From assembly GCF_900119915.1 (NCBI RefSeq), contig NZ_LT635455.1:1054001-1118000 (forward strand): a DNA stretch of 64,000 nt, written 5' to 3'. Position numbers and translations under genes: made by a program. Source of the stretch: Olsenella timonensis (GTDB lineage: Bacteria > Actinomycetota > Coriobacteriia > Coriobacteriales > Atopobiaceae). Positions 9,547 through 18,238 of the stretch are shown piece by piece. The first letter of the stretch is position 1, and every line of letters starts with the position of its first letter. Under the pieces are notes generated by a model that saw only the letters and a program-made list of their open reading frames with translations, did no database searches and had not been told where the DNA came from.

Positions 9547-11420
9547 GCGCGCTCACCCCACAGGACGTTCCCGACGCCGAGGGTGGGGCACACGCCGCAG
9601 CCCGTGCAGCTCTCCCGCGTGCAGTCGGGCGTCGTGACGCCCTCGATGGCACGAAGCCACTCGCGCTGCAGGTAGCCCTTGCCCACGCCGGGCGAGGTGT
9701 GGTCCCACGGCAGGCGCGCGGCGAGCGGGAACTCCTCGCAGGCAACGTCAGCGAGGTCGAGGCCGCAGTCTCGCGCGGCCGCGCGCCATGCGTCGAAGTC
9801 GAACTCGCTCGTCCACGCGTCGAACCTGCAGCCCAGCTCCCATGCGCGGCGCACGAGGGGAAAGCCCGCGCGCCCCATCTTGGAGAGCGCGCCCTCGACG
9901 AGCGAGACGTCGGCGTCATGGTAGGAGACGCGAATCGCCCGGTCGCGCACCTCGTGCAGCAGAAGCTGCTGGCGGCGGCGCACCTCGTCGGGATGGAGCT
10001 GGCCGCACCACTGGAAGGGGGTGAAGGACTTGGGGACGAGCACGGCGACCGAGATGGAGACCGACACGCCGCTCTTGGGACCGCGCCCCACGACCTCGCG
10101 CCCGATCTCGAGCACGCGCTCGGCGAGGCGCGCTATGCCAACGACGTCCTCGTCGGTCTCGGTCGGAAGGCCCATCATGAAGTAGAGCTTCATCCTGCGC
10201 CATCCGGCCGAGAAGGCGTTTCTCGCGGCGCTCTCCACGTCCTCCTCGGAGACGTTCTTGTTGATCACGTCGCGCAGACGCTGACTGCCGGCCTCGGGCG
10301 CGAAGGTGAGCCCTCCCCTGCGGCCCCCCGCCACGGCGGCGGCCATGTCGACGCCGAAGGAGTCGAGCCGCTGCGAGGGGATGGACACGCGCACGCCCCT
10401 GCCCTCGAGCGAGGCGTTGAGGCCGTCGAGGATCGCGGCGCACTGCGAATGGTCGGTCGTGGAGAGGGACGAGAGGGAGATCTCATTGTGCCCGCTGGCG
10501 AGCAGCCCCTCCACACCGCAGCTCACCACCTGCTCGGCGGGGCGCTCCCGCACGGGGCGATACGTCATGCCGGCCTGGCAGAACCTGCAGCCACGCGCGC
10601 ACCCGCGCAGGACCTCGAGCGGGAGGCGGTCCTGGACGATGCCGGCGTAGGGGACGATCCTCTGCGCGACGGCGGGTGTCTCGGAGAGATCGGCGACGCA
10701 GCGCTTATGGACCACCTCGGGCACGTCCTCCCCCGCCCGCGGGACCGCGTAGCCCCAGCGGGTGGACGTCTCGTCGACGCGGACCTCGTAGAGCGAGGGC
10801 ACGTAGGTTCCCGGCACCCGGGAGAGGCGGCGAAGCAGGTCGGCGCGGGCGAGCCCCTCAGCGCGCGCGGCGCGTATGCAGGCGCACGCCTCGACGATCG
10901 AGTCCTCGCCGTCGCCGAGCAGCACCGCGTCGAAGACCTCGGCGATCGGCTCGCAGTTCCACGCGGACGGGCCGCCGGCGAGGATGATCGGGTCGTCCTC
11001 GTCGCGCTCGGCGGAGGAGAGCGCGATGCCCGCGAGGTCGAGCGCCTCGAGCACGTTGGTGGCGATGAGCTCGTGCGCGAGCGTGAAGCCGACGGCGTCG
11101 AAGGAGGCGAGCGGCGCCGCCCCCTCGAGGGAGAGCAGCGGGATGCCCCTGTCGCGCATGAGGCCGGCCTTGTCCTTCCAGGGGAGGTAGCAGCGCTCGC
11201 AGCTCATCCCCTCCTGCGCGTTCACCCGGTCGTAGAGAATCGCCACGCCGAGGTTGGGCTGGCCCACCTCGTAGACGTCGGCGTAGACCATGCAGAGGTG
11301 GAAGGGGCCGTCCTGCTCCTCGCAGGAGCCCCATTCGTGGTCGAGGTAGCGAGCCGGGTGCTCGACGTGCGGCAGCAGCGGCTCGATCAGGTGAAAGAGG
11401 TTCTCGCGCGCCGCCCTCAT
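9543..11420 (-). CDS. Radical SAM protein, TIGR03960 family (B12-binding-like N-terminus)
   Basis: A 625-residue radical SAM enzyme of unknown substrate. The N-terminal third contains a region resembling the cobalamin-binding domains of this family (about residues 40-200). The radical SAM cluster motif is RGCARGCRFCQAG (CxxxCxxC), followed by SLSSTDHS and LTFAPEAGSQRLRD. The extreme C-terminus has a further Cys cluster, CTRESCTGCGVCP, probably a second Fe-S site. The ATG at 11420 overlaps the upstream gene's stop (ATGA). An in-frame extension to 12230 runs inside the next gene and is rejected. Confidence 0.92.
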   Translation of the reverse strand: MRAARENLFHLIEPLLPHVEHPARYLDHEWGSCEEQDGPFHLCMVYADVYEVGQPNLGVAILYDRVNAQEGMSCERCYLPWKDKAGLMRDRGIPLLSLEGAAPLASFDAVGFTLAHELIATNVLEALDLAGIALSSAERDEDDPIILAGGPSAWNCEPIAEVFDAVLLGDGEDSIVEACACIRAARAEGLARADLLRRLSRVPGTYVPSLYEVRVDETSTRWGYAVPRAGEDVPEVVHKRCVADLSETPAVAQRIVPYAGIVQDRLPLEVLRGCARGCRFCQAGMTYRPVRERPAEQVVSCGVEGLLASGHNEISLSSLSTTDHSQCAAILDGLNASLEGRGVRVSIPSQRLDSFGVDMAAAVAGGRRGGLTFAPEAGSQRLRDVINKNVSEEDVESAARNAFSAGWRRMKLYFMMGLPTETDEDVVGIARLAERVLEIGREVVGRGPKSGVSVSISVAVLVPKSFTPFQWCGQLHPDEVRRRQQLLLHEVRDRAIRVSYHDADVSLVEGALSKMGRAGFPLVRRAWELGCRFDAWTSEFDFDAWRAAARDCGLDLADVACEEFPLAARLPWDHTSPGVGKGYLQREWLRAIEGVTTPDCTRESCTGCGVCPTLGVGNVLWGERA

Positions 11421-12343
11421 GAGAGCTCCCCCTCCACGGTCACGTAGCCGTCGTCCGCCTCGCGCGCGGAGAGGAGGACCGGGGCGTCGGCGGCCGTCGG
11501 CGAGGGGTGCCGGCGACGGTCCGAGAGCTGCGGCGGGTCGAGCCGCAGCCTGAGGGCGCTGCCGGTCGCGAGCGTGCCCGCATAGGCGACGCCGGCGCGC
11601 AGCAGCGCGCCCGCGCCGGGCAGCGCGACGAGAAGCGCGCGGGCGAGCGAGCGCCACCCCATGCCGGCCGCAGCCACGCAGGCGAGCTCGAGGGCACGCG
11701 CGGGCTCCATCGGGCGGCCGTACGCCGCGGCCACGTCGAGCGCGAGCTTGAGCTGCTTGGCGGTCATGACCGGCAGGTCCGAGCCGGGGATGAGGGGGAC
11801 CGCGCCGACGACCGCGTTCTCGACGGCGCAGCGGCCCACGAGACGGTCGACGACGGCCCGACGGCAGAACGGGAAGCTGGCGGCGAACGCGAGCTCCTTG
11901 TCGGTCGCGGAGGCGAGCCAGACGGCGAGCTTGTCGGCCAGGACGTCCGGCGACGAGGCGGCGATGACGTGCACGAGCGCGGCCGGGCCCTCCTCGAGCT
12001 CGAGACACGGGGCCTCGAGGGCGCCCTCGACGACGACGGCCACGGGAACGCCGGCGCGCGCATAGGCGCAGAGCTCCCCCGCGCCGGAGCTCGGGCCGAC
12101 GAGGGCGACGACGACGTCGGGCGCGTCGGACGGCGGGCACGCCCCCTCGAGCGGGCAGACGACGACCTCGGCGCTCGGGCGCACCGGCATCAGGGCCTCG
12201 CGCACGGCGCGCGCGAGGGGGCGCGGGCACCCGTCGCCGACGAGGACGTGCGCCGACACCCGCTCGTCACGGCTGAGCGACGAGCTGCGCGCGAACCCCG
12301 CAACCTCCGCCACCCGACCGACCGTCCATCCCTTCCCTGCCAC
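11417..12343 (-). CDS. DUF697-domain protein of unknown function
   Basis: A 308-residue protein. The part I can place is a DUF697-like region at about residues 165-255: NAVVGAVPLIPGSDLPVMT, AAYGRPMEPARALELACV and a hydrophobic, glycine-rich stretch ALLVALPGAGALLRAGVAYAG. In other proteins DUF697 follows a GTPase domain. Here no P-loop is visible, and the N-terminal half (about 35-150) looks like a nucleotide-free alpha/beta domain. It is the first gene of a three-gene unit with the TIGR03960 and DUF2344 genes, all with ATGA overlaps, so a joint role is likely but unknown. Confidence 0.75.
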   Translation of the reverse strand: MAGKGWTVGRVAEVAGFARSSSLSRDERVSAHVLVGDGCPRPLARAVREALMPVRPSAEVVVCPLEGACPPSDAPDVVVALVGPSSGAGELCAYARAGVPVAVVVEGALEAPCLELEEGPAALVHVIAASSPDVLADKLAVWLASATDKELAFAASFPFCRRAVVDRLVGRCAVENAVVGAVPLIPGSDLPVMTAKQLKLALDVAAAYGRPMEPARALELACVAAAGMGWRSLARALLVALPGAGALLRAGVAYAGTLATGSALRLRLDPPQLSDRRRHPSPTAADAPVLLSAREADDGYVTVEGELS

Positions 12344-12369
12344 GAATAACTCCCATCACTCGCGCGACG

Positions 12370-13563
12370 CTAGGCCGCCTTCTGACGATGCCTCCAGAAC
12401 GACTGCACGATGCCGATCGACGCGAGCTGGACGACCATCGACGACGAGCCGTATGACACGAAGGGCAGCGGGATGCCCGTGATGGGCATGATGCCGAGGC
12501 ACATCCCGACGTTCTCGAGCACCTGGAACGTCCACATCGCCACGCACCCGACGAGGGCGAGGCGCGTGAAGTACGACTCCGTCCTCATGGCGAGCAGGAC
12601 GGTGGACAGTATCATCCAAGCATACAGGCCGAGAAGGACGAGCGAGCCCACAAAGCCGAACTGCTCCGCGAACAGCGAGAAGACGAAGTCGGTCTGGGCC
12701 TCGGGAACGAAGCCGTCGAGCGCCTGCGTGGCGTTGCCGAGGCCCTTGCCGAACAGGCCGCCCGAGCCCACGGCGATCATCGCCTGCTGGAGGTTGTAGC
12801 CGTCGCCCGTCGGGTCGACGCTCGGGTCGATGAAGACCGTGAGGCGCTTGAGCTGGTACTCCTTGAGAATGTGCGGGAGCCCGTCGATCGTCGACGTCAC
12901 GACGACGAGCGCGGCCACGCCGACGATGAGCGCGATCGTGAGCAGCACCCAGGTGCGCGGGGCGCCGCTCACGATGATGACGGTGGCGCCGATGAAGAAG
13001 ATGATGAGGCCCGTCCCGAGGTCGAGCGACAGTATCAGAAGCAGGGGCACGAGCAGCGTCCCGCAGAGCTTGGCGTAGTCCCTGAACGTCTCGATCTTGC
13101 CGTTGTACTGAGCGCAGGCGGACGCCATGAGGAAGATCGTCACGATCTTGCCGGGCTCCGAGGGCTGGAAGCGCAGCGGGCCGATCCGCACCCAGCCGAC
13201 CATGCCGAGGCCGCCCTCGTAGCCGAGCCCGGGGACGCGCGGCAGCACCATGAGCACGCAGGCGAGGACGAACAGCGCCGTCGTCATGTTGGAGAGCGCC
13301 CGACAGTCGTAGCGCCAGACGGCGACGGCGCCGGCGAGGCCGATCGCGATGCCCGCGAGGTGGCTCGTGAAGTTGGCCTCGGGTATGGAGATGGAGGCGG
13401 ACCAGATGGTGACGATCCCGATGATGACGATCAGCAGCGCGGGGATCAGCTGCGTGAGGTAGAGCCCGTCGAGCGGGCCGCGCGAGCGTCCCACGCGACG
13501 GCGCGCGGCAGGACGAGACGCCGCCCCGGACGAACCCCTGAGACCCAGAGCCAAGCCCATCAC
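12370..13563 (-). CDS. rodA: Rod-shape peptidoglycan polymerase, FtsW/RodA/SpoVE family
   Basis: A polytopic SEDS glycosyltransferase (397 aa, about ten membrane segments) that polymerises lipid II for side-wall growth. Recognisable stretches are FQPSEPGKIVTIFLMASACA, the DLGTGLIIF motif, and near the C-terminus GIMPITGIPLPFVSYGSSSM. It lies directly after the gene for its likely transpeptidase partner PBP2. The start is ambiguous: GTG at 13563 and ATG at 13560 are adjacent and share the same weak GGGG ribosome site at the pbp2 stop. Confidence 0.95.
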   Translation of the reverse strand: MMGLALGLRGSSGAASRPAARRRVGRSRGPLDGLYLTQLIPALLIVIIGIVTIWSASISIPEANFTSHLAGIAIGLAGAVAVWRYDCRALSNMTTALFVLACVLMVLPRVPGLGYEGGLGMVGWVRIGPLRFQPSEPGKIVTIFLMASACAQYNGKIETFRDYAKLCGTLLVPLLLILSLDLGTGLIIFFIGATVIIVSGAPRTWVLLTIALIVGVAALVVVTSTIDGLPHILKEYQLKRLTVFIDPSVDPTGDGYNLQQAMIAVGSGGLFGKGLGNATQALDGFVPEAQTDFVFSLFAEQFGFVGSLVLLGLYAWMILSTVLLAMRTESYFTRLALVGCVAMWTFQVLENVGMCLGIMPITGIPLPFVSYGSSSMVVQLASIGIVQSFWRHRQKAA

Positions 13564-13566
13564 CCC

Positions 13567-15606
13567 CTAGTCCCCGACGGCATAGACGGCGGTCGACGTG
13601 TCGGGCTCGCCGTAGATGGCGCCGAGCGTGTCGCGGGCGACGAGCATAGCGGTGGTCGATCCCCAGTCGCCGCCGTCGACGGTGGAGAAGACGACGTACT
13701 TGGGGTCGTCCGACGGCGCGTAGCACCCGAACCAGCACGCGTTTCCGTCCGCCGGCTGCTCCGCGGTGCCCGTCTTTCCGGCGACCGACACGCTCAGGTT
13801 GGTCCAGTGCGCGGCCTGGGACGGGGACTCCTCGTAGATGACGCCCCACATGCCGCGCTCGACGAGCTCGCGGTAGGCGGAGTCCTCCTCGACGTCCAGG
13901 ATCTGCTCGGGCTTGTACTCGGAGACGAAGCCGTCGCCGACCTTGGAGCGGACGCCCCTGAGGACGTGCGGCCTCCACGCGGGACCCCGGTTGGCGATGC
14001 TGCAGTAGGAGACGGCCATCTGCAGGCAGGTGACGAGCACGTCGCCCTGGCCAATCGCGATGTTGCAGTTGTCGCCGCCCTTCCAGGAGCTGTCCTCGTC
14101 CGAGTACCCGAGCTCCTTGTAGTACTCGCGCTTCCAGGCGGCGTCCGGGACGCGCCCGACGGCCTCGCCGCTGAGGTCTATGCCGGTCGCCGACCCGAGG
14201 CCGTAGGAGCGAAACGTCTCCTGCATCCCCTCGGGGTCGTCGGCGTAGTAGAAGCCCTTGCCGATCTCGTAGAAGACGACGTCGCATGACATCGTGATGC
14301 CGTTGACGAGGTTCATCGACCCGTGGCCGTCGTGGTTGTAGCACATCATGACGGTGCTGTCGCTGCGATCGCCCGACCACGTCCACCATCCGGAGCAGTA
14401 CCACGAGCTCTCGGAGGTCGCTATGCCGTAGTCGAGCGCAGCGAAGGAGGTGAGGGGCTTTATGACCGAGCCGGAGGGGTACTGGCCCGTTATCGCGCGG
14501 TTCATGAGGGGGTAGTTGGCGTCCTCGGCCGACAGGACGTCCCAGTCCGCCTGCGAGATGCCGCCCGTGAACACGTTGGGCGAGAACGTGGGGTAGCTCG
14601 CCATGGCGATGACCTCGCCGTTGGTGCAGTCCAGGGCGACGAGGCAGCCGCCGGTGCAGGGCTGGCCGCTGTCCTGCTGCTGCTGTATGACGCGCTCGAG
14701 GGACTCCTCGGCCGCGCGCTGGACGCCCGCGTCGATCGTCAGGACGATGTCGGAGCCGCCCTCAGGCTCGATGCTGGTGGAATAGCCGAGCACGCTGCCG
14801 CTCGCGTCGACAAAGACGACCTGCTCGCCGCGGGTGCCGGCGAGCACGCTCTCGTAGCTCAGCTCGACGCCCGACTGCCCGACGACGTCACCCGAGCGAT
14901 AGGTGACCGACCCCTCCTCCGCGCTCTCGCTCTGCGCGAGCTGCTCCTCGGTGACGGTGCTCACGTACCCGACGACGTGCGCCGCGAGCGATCCGTTGGG
15001 GTAGGAGCGCTGGGTGCGCTGCTGCACGGAGACGCCGGGAAAGGCCTCGGGGTGCTCGCCGATGAAGGCGACGACGCGTCGCGAGACGTCGACGGACACC
15101 GTCCGCGGGCTCTGGTAGCCCTCCGTCGTGTCCTGGATCTTGCGCCTGACGGCCTGCGCGGGCATGCCGATGAGGTTGGCAAGCAGCTGGACCTCGACGA
15201 CGTCGTCCAGAACGTCCCCCTCGGCGACGACCGTCAGGCTCGCTCGGTTGCCGACGATCTCGTTCCCGTTGCGGTCGAGGATCCTCCCGCGGGGCGCCGG
15301 GGTGTAGATGGTGCTGCGACGGTTCTTCTCGGCCTGCTCGGCATACTCCTCAGACGAGACGAGCTGCATCGACCACAGGCGGGCGACGAGCGCCGTGAAG
15401 ACGCCGCCAACGAAGACGGCAAGCCCCACGAGACGCGACGAGGCGGTCTTCTCGGCGGACGAGTCGCCCCCGCCCGACGCGCGCGGCGCGGCCCCGCCGA
15501 TGTCGAAGGTGAAGTTGGCCTCGCCGCGGCCGAAGACCAGGAACACGACGACCAGGGCGACCGCCAGCACGACGCACACGATAACGATGACGAGGGAGAG
15601 CTCCAT
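13567..15606 (-). CDS. mrdA: Penicillin-binding protein 2, class B transpeptidase
   Basis: Elongasome transpeptidase. The dimerisation domain begins near TPAPRGRILDRNGNEIVGN. In the penicillin-binding domain the catalytic Ser380-x-x-Lys383 is in YPSGSVIKP, SxD is Ser440-Cys-Asp442, and KTG is at 611-613. The gene follows mreD and precedes rodA, the standard rod-shape arrangement. The N-terminus is odd: it has two hydrophobic segments (about residues 3-25 and 58-76) joined by a Ser/Gly-rich linker, where class B PBPs normally have one. This would need an outside N-terminus to keep the catalytic domain extracellular. Confidence 0.95.
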   Translation of the reverse strand: MELSLVIVIVCVVLAVALVVVFLVFGRGEANFTFDIGGAAPRASGGGDSSAEKTASSRLVGLAVFVGGVFTALVARLWSMQLVSSEEYAEQAEKNRRSTIYTPAPRGRILDRNGNEIVGNRASLTVVAEGDVLDDVVEVQLLANLIGMPAQAVRRKIQDTTEGYQSPRTVSVDVSRRVVAFIGEHPEAFPGVSVQQRTQRSYPNGSLAAHVVGYVSTVTEEQLAQSESAEEGSVTYRSGDVVGQSGVELSYESVLAGTRGEQVVFVDASGSVLGYSTSIEPEGGSDIVLTIDAGVQRAAEESLERVIQQQQDSGQPCTGGCLVALDCTNGEVIAMASYPTFSPNVFTGGISQADWDVLSAEDANYPLMNRAITGQYPSGSVIKPLTSFAALDYGIATSESSWYCSGWWTWSGDRSDSTVMMCYNHDGHGSMNLVNGITMSCDVVFYEIGKGFYYADDPEGMQETFRSYGLGSATGIDLSGEAVGRVPDAAWKREYYKELGYSDEDSSWKGGDNCNIAIGQGDVLVTCLQMAVSYCSIANRGPAWRPHVLRGVRSKVGDGFVSEYKPEQILDVEEDSAYRELVERGMWGVIYEESPSQAAHWTNLSVSVAGKTGTAEQPADGNACWFGCYAPSDDPKYVVFSTVDGGDWGSTTAMLVARDTLGAIYGEPDTSTAVYAVGD

Positions 15607-15614
15607 GCCCGCCC

Positions 15615-16166
15615 CTAGAGGCCCCGACGGCCGAGGCCGCCGCGGCTGTGACGGCCGGAGAGCCCCATGCCGTGCGCGCGAACGCGGGCGAAGTAGTAGG
15701 CGAAGGGCAGGAACGCGACGAGCGTGAGCACGGCGGTGGGCAGGGCGCGCAGGAAGAGGACGTCGACGAGCGAGCTCGCCTGCCCCACGAGCAGCATGGC
15801 GACGTGATAGACGACGCTGACGCCGAGGGACCCGGCGCCGACGTAGGCAGCCGAGGCGGCGAGGTCGCCGACGAGCCGGTCGCGCGCGCCGGCGCCGAGC
15901 ACGTAGCCCATGACGGTGAGGCAGAACGCCATGAGGCCGATGGGCCCGGTCGACGAGAGGTCGAAGAGGAGGCCGGCGACGAACCCCGCGACCGCCGCCG
16001 CGCTCCCGCCCGTGAGCAGCGAGAAGCAGGCGGTGAAGACGAGGGCGAAGTTCGCGCGGCCGTTGCCGAGCGCGACGTTGGGGGCGAGCACGAGCTGGAG
16101 GACGAAGCAGACCACGGCGAGGACGACCGTGGTGCGCGTCTCGCGGTTCTTGTCGGCTACCCGCAT
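15615..16166 (-). CDS. mreD: Rod shape-determining protein MreD
   Basis: A small integral membrane protein (183 aa, 5-6 predicted segments) between mreC and pbp2. MreD is poorly conserved in sequence, so the call rests on length, hydrophobic pattern (VVLAVVCFVLQLVLAPNVAL; AAVAGFVAGLLFDLSSTGPI, the latter a typical MreD motif) and gene order. The start at 16166 has a strong GGGAGGGGAG site in front. Upstream in-frame sequence belongs to the mreC region in another frame. The charged, glycine-rich C-terminal tail is probably cytoplasmic. Confidence 0.9.
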   Translation of the reverse strand: MRVADKNRETRTTVVLAVVCFVLQLVLAPNVALGNGRANFALVFTACFSLLTGGSAAAVAGFVAGLLFDLSSTGPIGLMAFCLTVMGYVLGAGARDRLVGDLAASAAYVGAGSLGVSVVYHVAMLLVGQASSLVDVLFLRALPTAVLTLVAFLPFAYYFARVRAHGMGLSGRHSRGGLGRRGL

Positions 16167-16177
16167 CTCTCCCCTCC

Positions 16178-17173
16178 CTACTCCGCCTGGGACTCGTCGG
16201 AGGTCGAGCCGGCGTCGGACTCCTGGTCGTCCGCCTGCGCGTCGCTCCCCGTGGTGGTGCCGTGCTCCTGCGCGTCGGCCTCGGATATGTCCTCCGCGGT
16301 CGCGCGCTGGTCCTCGGTGATCGAGGTGATGACCAGGACCTCCTCGGAGCGAGTCGTGTCGGCGTAGAGGTCGACGACGATGTCGAGGTAGAGGTCGCCG
16401 GGGTTGTTCGTGACGCTTGCGACCTCCCCGATGGGAAGGCCCTTGGGGAAGACCCCGCCCAGGCCGCTCGTGACGATCACGTCGCCGACGGCGACCTCCT
16501 GCCCCGTCGAGACAAGCTCCAGGCGGACCTCGCCGGAGGAGGAACCCTCCAGCATCCCCTGCGCGCGGCTCGACTGGATCATGGCAGAGATCGACGAGCT
16601 CTCGTCGGAGAGCAGGCGCACCGTCGACGTGGTCGCACTGCAGGTGACAATCTGGCCGATCACGCCGCTCGCGGTCGTGACCGGCATGCCGGCGGAGAGT
16701 CCCGAGGAGGACCCCTTGTCGATCGTGACCGTGGCGCTCCAGGAGTCGGTCGAGCCCGATATGATCCGGGCGGCGACGGTCTGGAGATCGTTGTTGTCGC
16801 GAAGGTCGAGAAGGTCCTGCAGTCGCTGGGCGGAGCTGGCGTCCTCCTCGAGCTCGGCGTTTCTCGCCCGCAGCTCGTCCACCTCGGCCTGGAGCTCCGA
16901 GAGGGTCGCCTGGTCGGCCGTGAGGTTGGCGAAGACGTTGCCAAGGCCGCGGATGGGTGCGGTCACGGTGGCGCCGAGCATCCGCACGGGCGAGGTGACG
17001 GTCTGGAACGCGCCGCGAACCGCCTCGAGGGGGCCGTCCGACCCGCCCTGACAGCTCAGCGTGAAGAGGGCGACGGAGAGGACGAGGCACACGACGAGCT
17101 CGCGCGCGCCGCCAGAGCGTCGATTTGTGCCCAGGGTCGGTGCCGCCCCCCGACCGCTCGAGGTCAGCGGCAC
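16178..17173 (-). CDS. mreC: Rod shape-determining protein MreC
   Basis: A bitopic elongasome scaffold of 331 aa. One N-terminal membrane segment (about 25-40) is followed by a coiled coil (LSELQAEVDELRARNAELEE, about 90-125), then the beta-rich MreC core with SGLSAGMPVTTASGVIGQI and VTSGLGGVFPKGLPIGEV. The last 50 residues are a low-complexity Asp/Glu/Ser/Thr/Gln tail. It begins with GTG, one base after the mreB stop, so translation is coupled to mreB. Confidence 0.95.
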   Translation of the reverse strand: MPLTSSGRGAAPTLGTNRRSGGARELVVCLVLSVALFTLSCQGGSDGPLEAVRGAFQTVTSPVRMLGATVTAPIRGLGNVFANLTADQATLSELQAEVDELRARNAELEEDASSAQRLQDLLDLRDNNDLQTVAARIISGSTDSWSATVTIDKGSSSGLSAGMPVTTASGVIGQIVTCSATTSTVRLLSDESSSISAMIQSSRAQGMLEGSSSGEVRLELVSTGQEVAVGDVIVTSGLGGVFPKGLPIGEVASVTNNPGDLYLDIVVDLYADTTRSEEVLVITSITEDQRATAEDISEADAQEHGTTTGSDAQADDQESDAGSTSDESQAE

Positions 17174-17174
17174 G

Positions 17175-18230
17175 CTACTGCCCCGTGCTCTGGACGAAGC
17201 CGCCGGACAGCGCGTTGGCCTCGAGGACCTTGGCGCAGCCGTTGACGACGTTCTCGAGGGCGGTGGGGCTCACGTTGACGGGCACCCCCGTCTCCTCCCG
17301 CAGGCGCTGGTCAAGTCCGCGAAGCAGGCCGCCGCCGCCCGTGAGGAGGATGCCGTAGTACATGAGGTCGGAGGCGAGGTCGGGAGGCGTGACATCGAGA
17401 GCGTCCTTGACGGCCTTGGTGACCTCGTCGAGGGGGCGGTCAAGCGCGCGGCGGATCTCCTCGCTCTCGATGCGGACGGTCTTGGGCAGGCCGCTCATGA
17501 CGTCACGACCGTTGACCTCGACATCGAGCTCCTCGGCGAGCGGCGCGGCGGAGCCGACCTTGATCTTGATGTCCTCGGCGGTGCGCTCGCCGATGGAGAG
17601 GTTGTAGGCGTCACGAACGTGCTGGAGGATCGTCTGGTCGAACTCGTCCCCGGCGGTGCGGATCGACTGGGACACGACGATGCCGCCCATCGAGATGACG
17701 GCGACCTCGGTGGTGCCTCCCCCGATGTCGACGACCATCGACCCCGTGGGGTCCTCGATGGGCAGGTCCGCGCCGATGGCGGCGGCCATGGGCTCCTCGA
17801 TGAGGTAGGCCTGCCGAGCCCCGGCCTGGATCGTTGCCTCGAAGACGGCGCGCTTCTCGACGGAGGTGACGCCGGAGGGCACGCACACGACGACGCGAGG
17901 GCGCGGCGACCACGGGTAGCGGCGCTCGCGAGCCTTCTCGATGAAGTAGCGCAGCATGACCTCGGTGACGTCAAAGTCGGCGATGACGCCGTCCTTGAGC
18001 GGGCGCTCGGCGATGATGGAGCCGGGGGTGCGGCCGATCATGCGCTTTGCGTCGGCGCCGACGGCGAGCACCCTGCTCTCGCTCTTGTCGATGGCGACGA
18101 CCGAGGGCTCGTTGATGACGATGCCCTGGCCGCGCACGGCGACGAGCGTGTTGGCGGTGCCGAGGTCGATCGCGAGGTCGCCCCCGTACTCGCCGAACAG
18201 GTTCGAGAAGATGGTGTCAATGAGTGACAT
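17175..18230 (-). CDS. mreB: Rod shape-determining actin homologue MreB
   Basis: A 351-residue bacterial actin that organises side-wall synthesis. Conserved nucleotide-binding segments are IDLGTANTLVAVRGQGIV (phosphate 1), VVDIGGGTTEVAVIS (phosphate 2) and YGILLTGGGGLLRGLDQ (adenosine motif). It is the first gene of mreB-mreC-mreD-pbp2-rodA. It follows the TPR-protein gene by only 8 bases, so the cluster may also be read from promoters further upstream. Confidence 0.98.
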   Translation of the reverse strand: MSLIDTIFSNLFGEYGGDLAIDLGTANTLVAVRGQGIVINEPSVVAIDKSESRVLAVGADAKRMIGRTPGSIIAERPLKDGVIADFDVTEVMLRYFIEKARERRYPWSPRPRVVVCVPSGVTSVEKRAVFEATIQAGARQAYLIEEPMAAAIGADLPIEDPTGSMVVDIGGGTTEVAVISMGGIVVSQSIRTAGDEFDQTILQHVRDAYNLSIGERTAEDIKIKVGSAAPLAEELDVEVNGRDVMSGLPKTVRIESEEIRRALDRPLDEVTKAVKDALDVTPPDLASDLMYYGILLTGGGGLLRGLDQRLREETGVPVNVSPTALENVVNGCAKVLEANALSGGFVQSTGQ

Positions 18231-18238
18231 GGGGCTTC

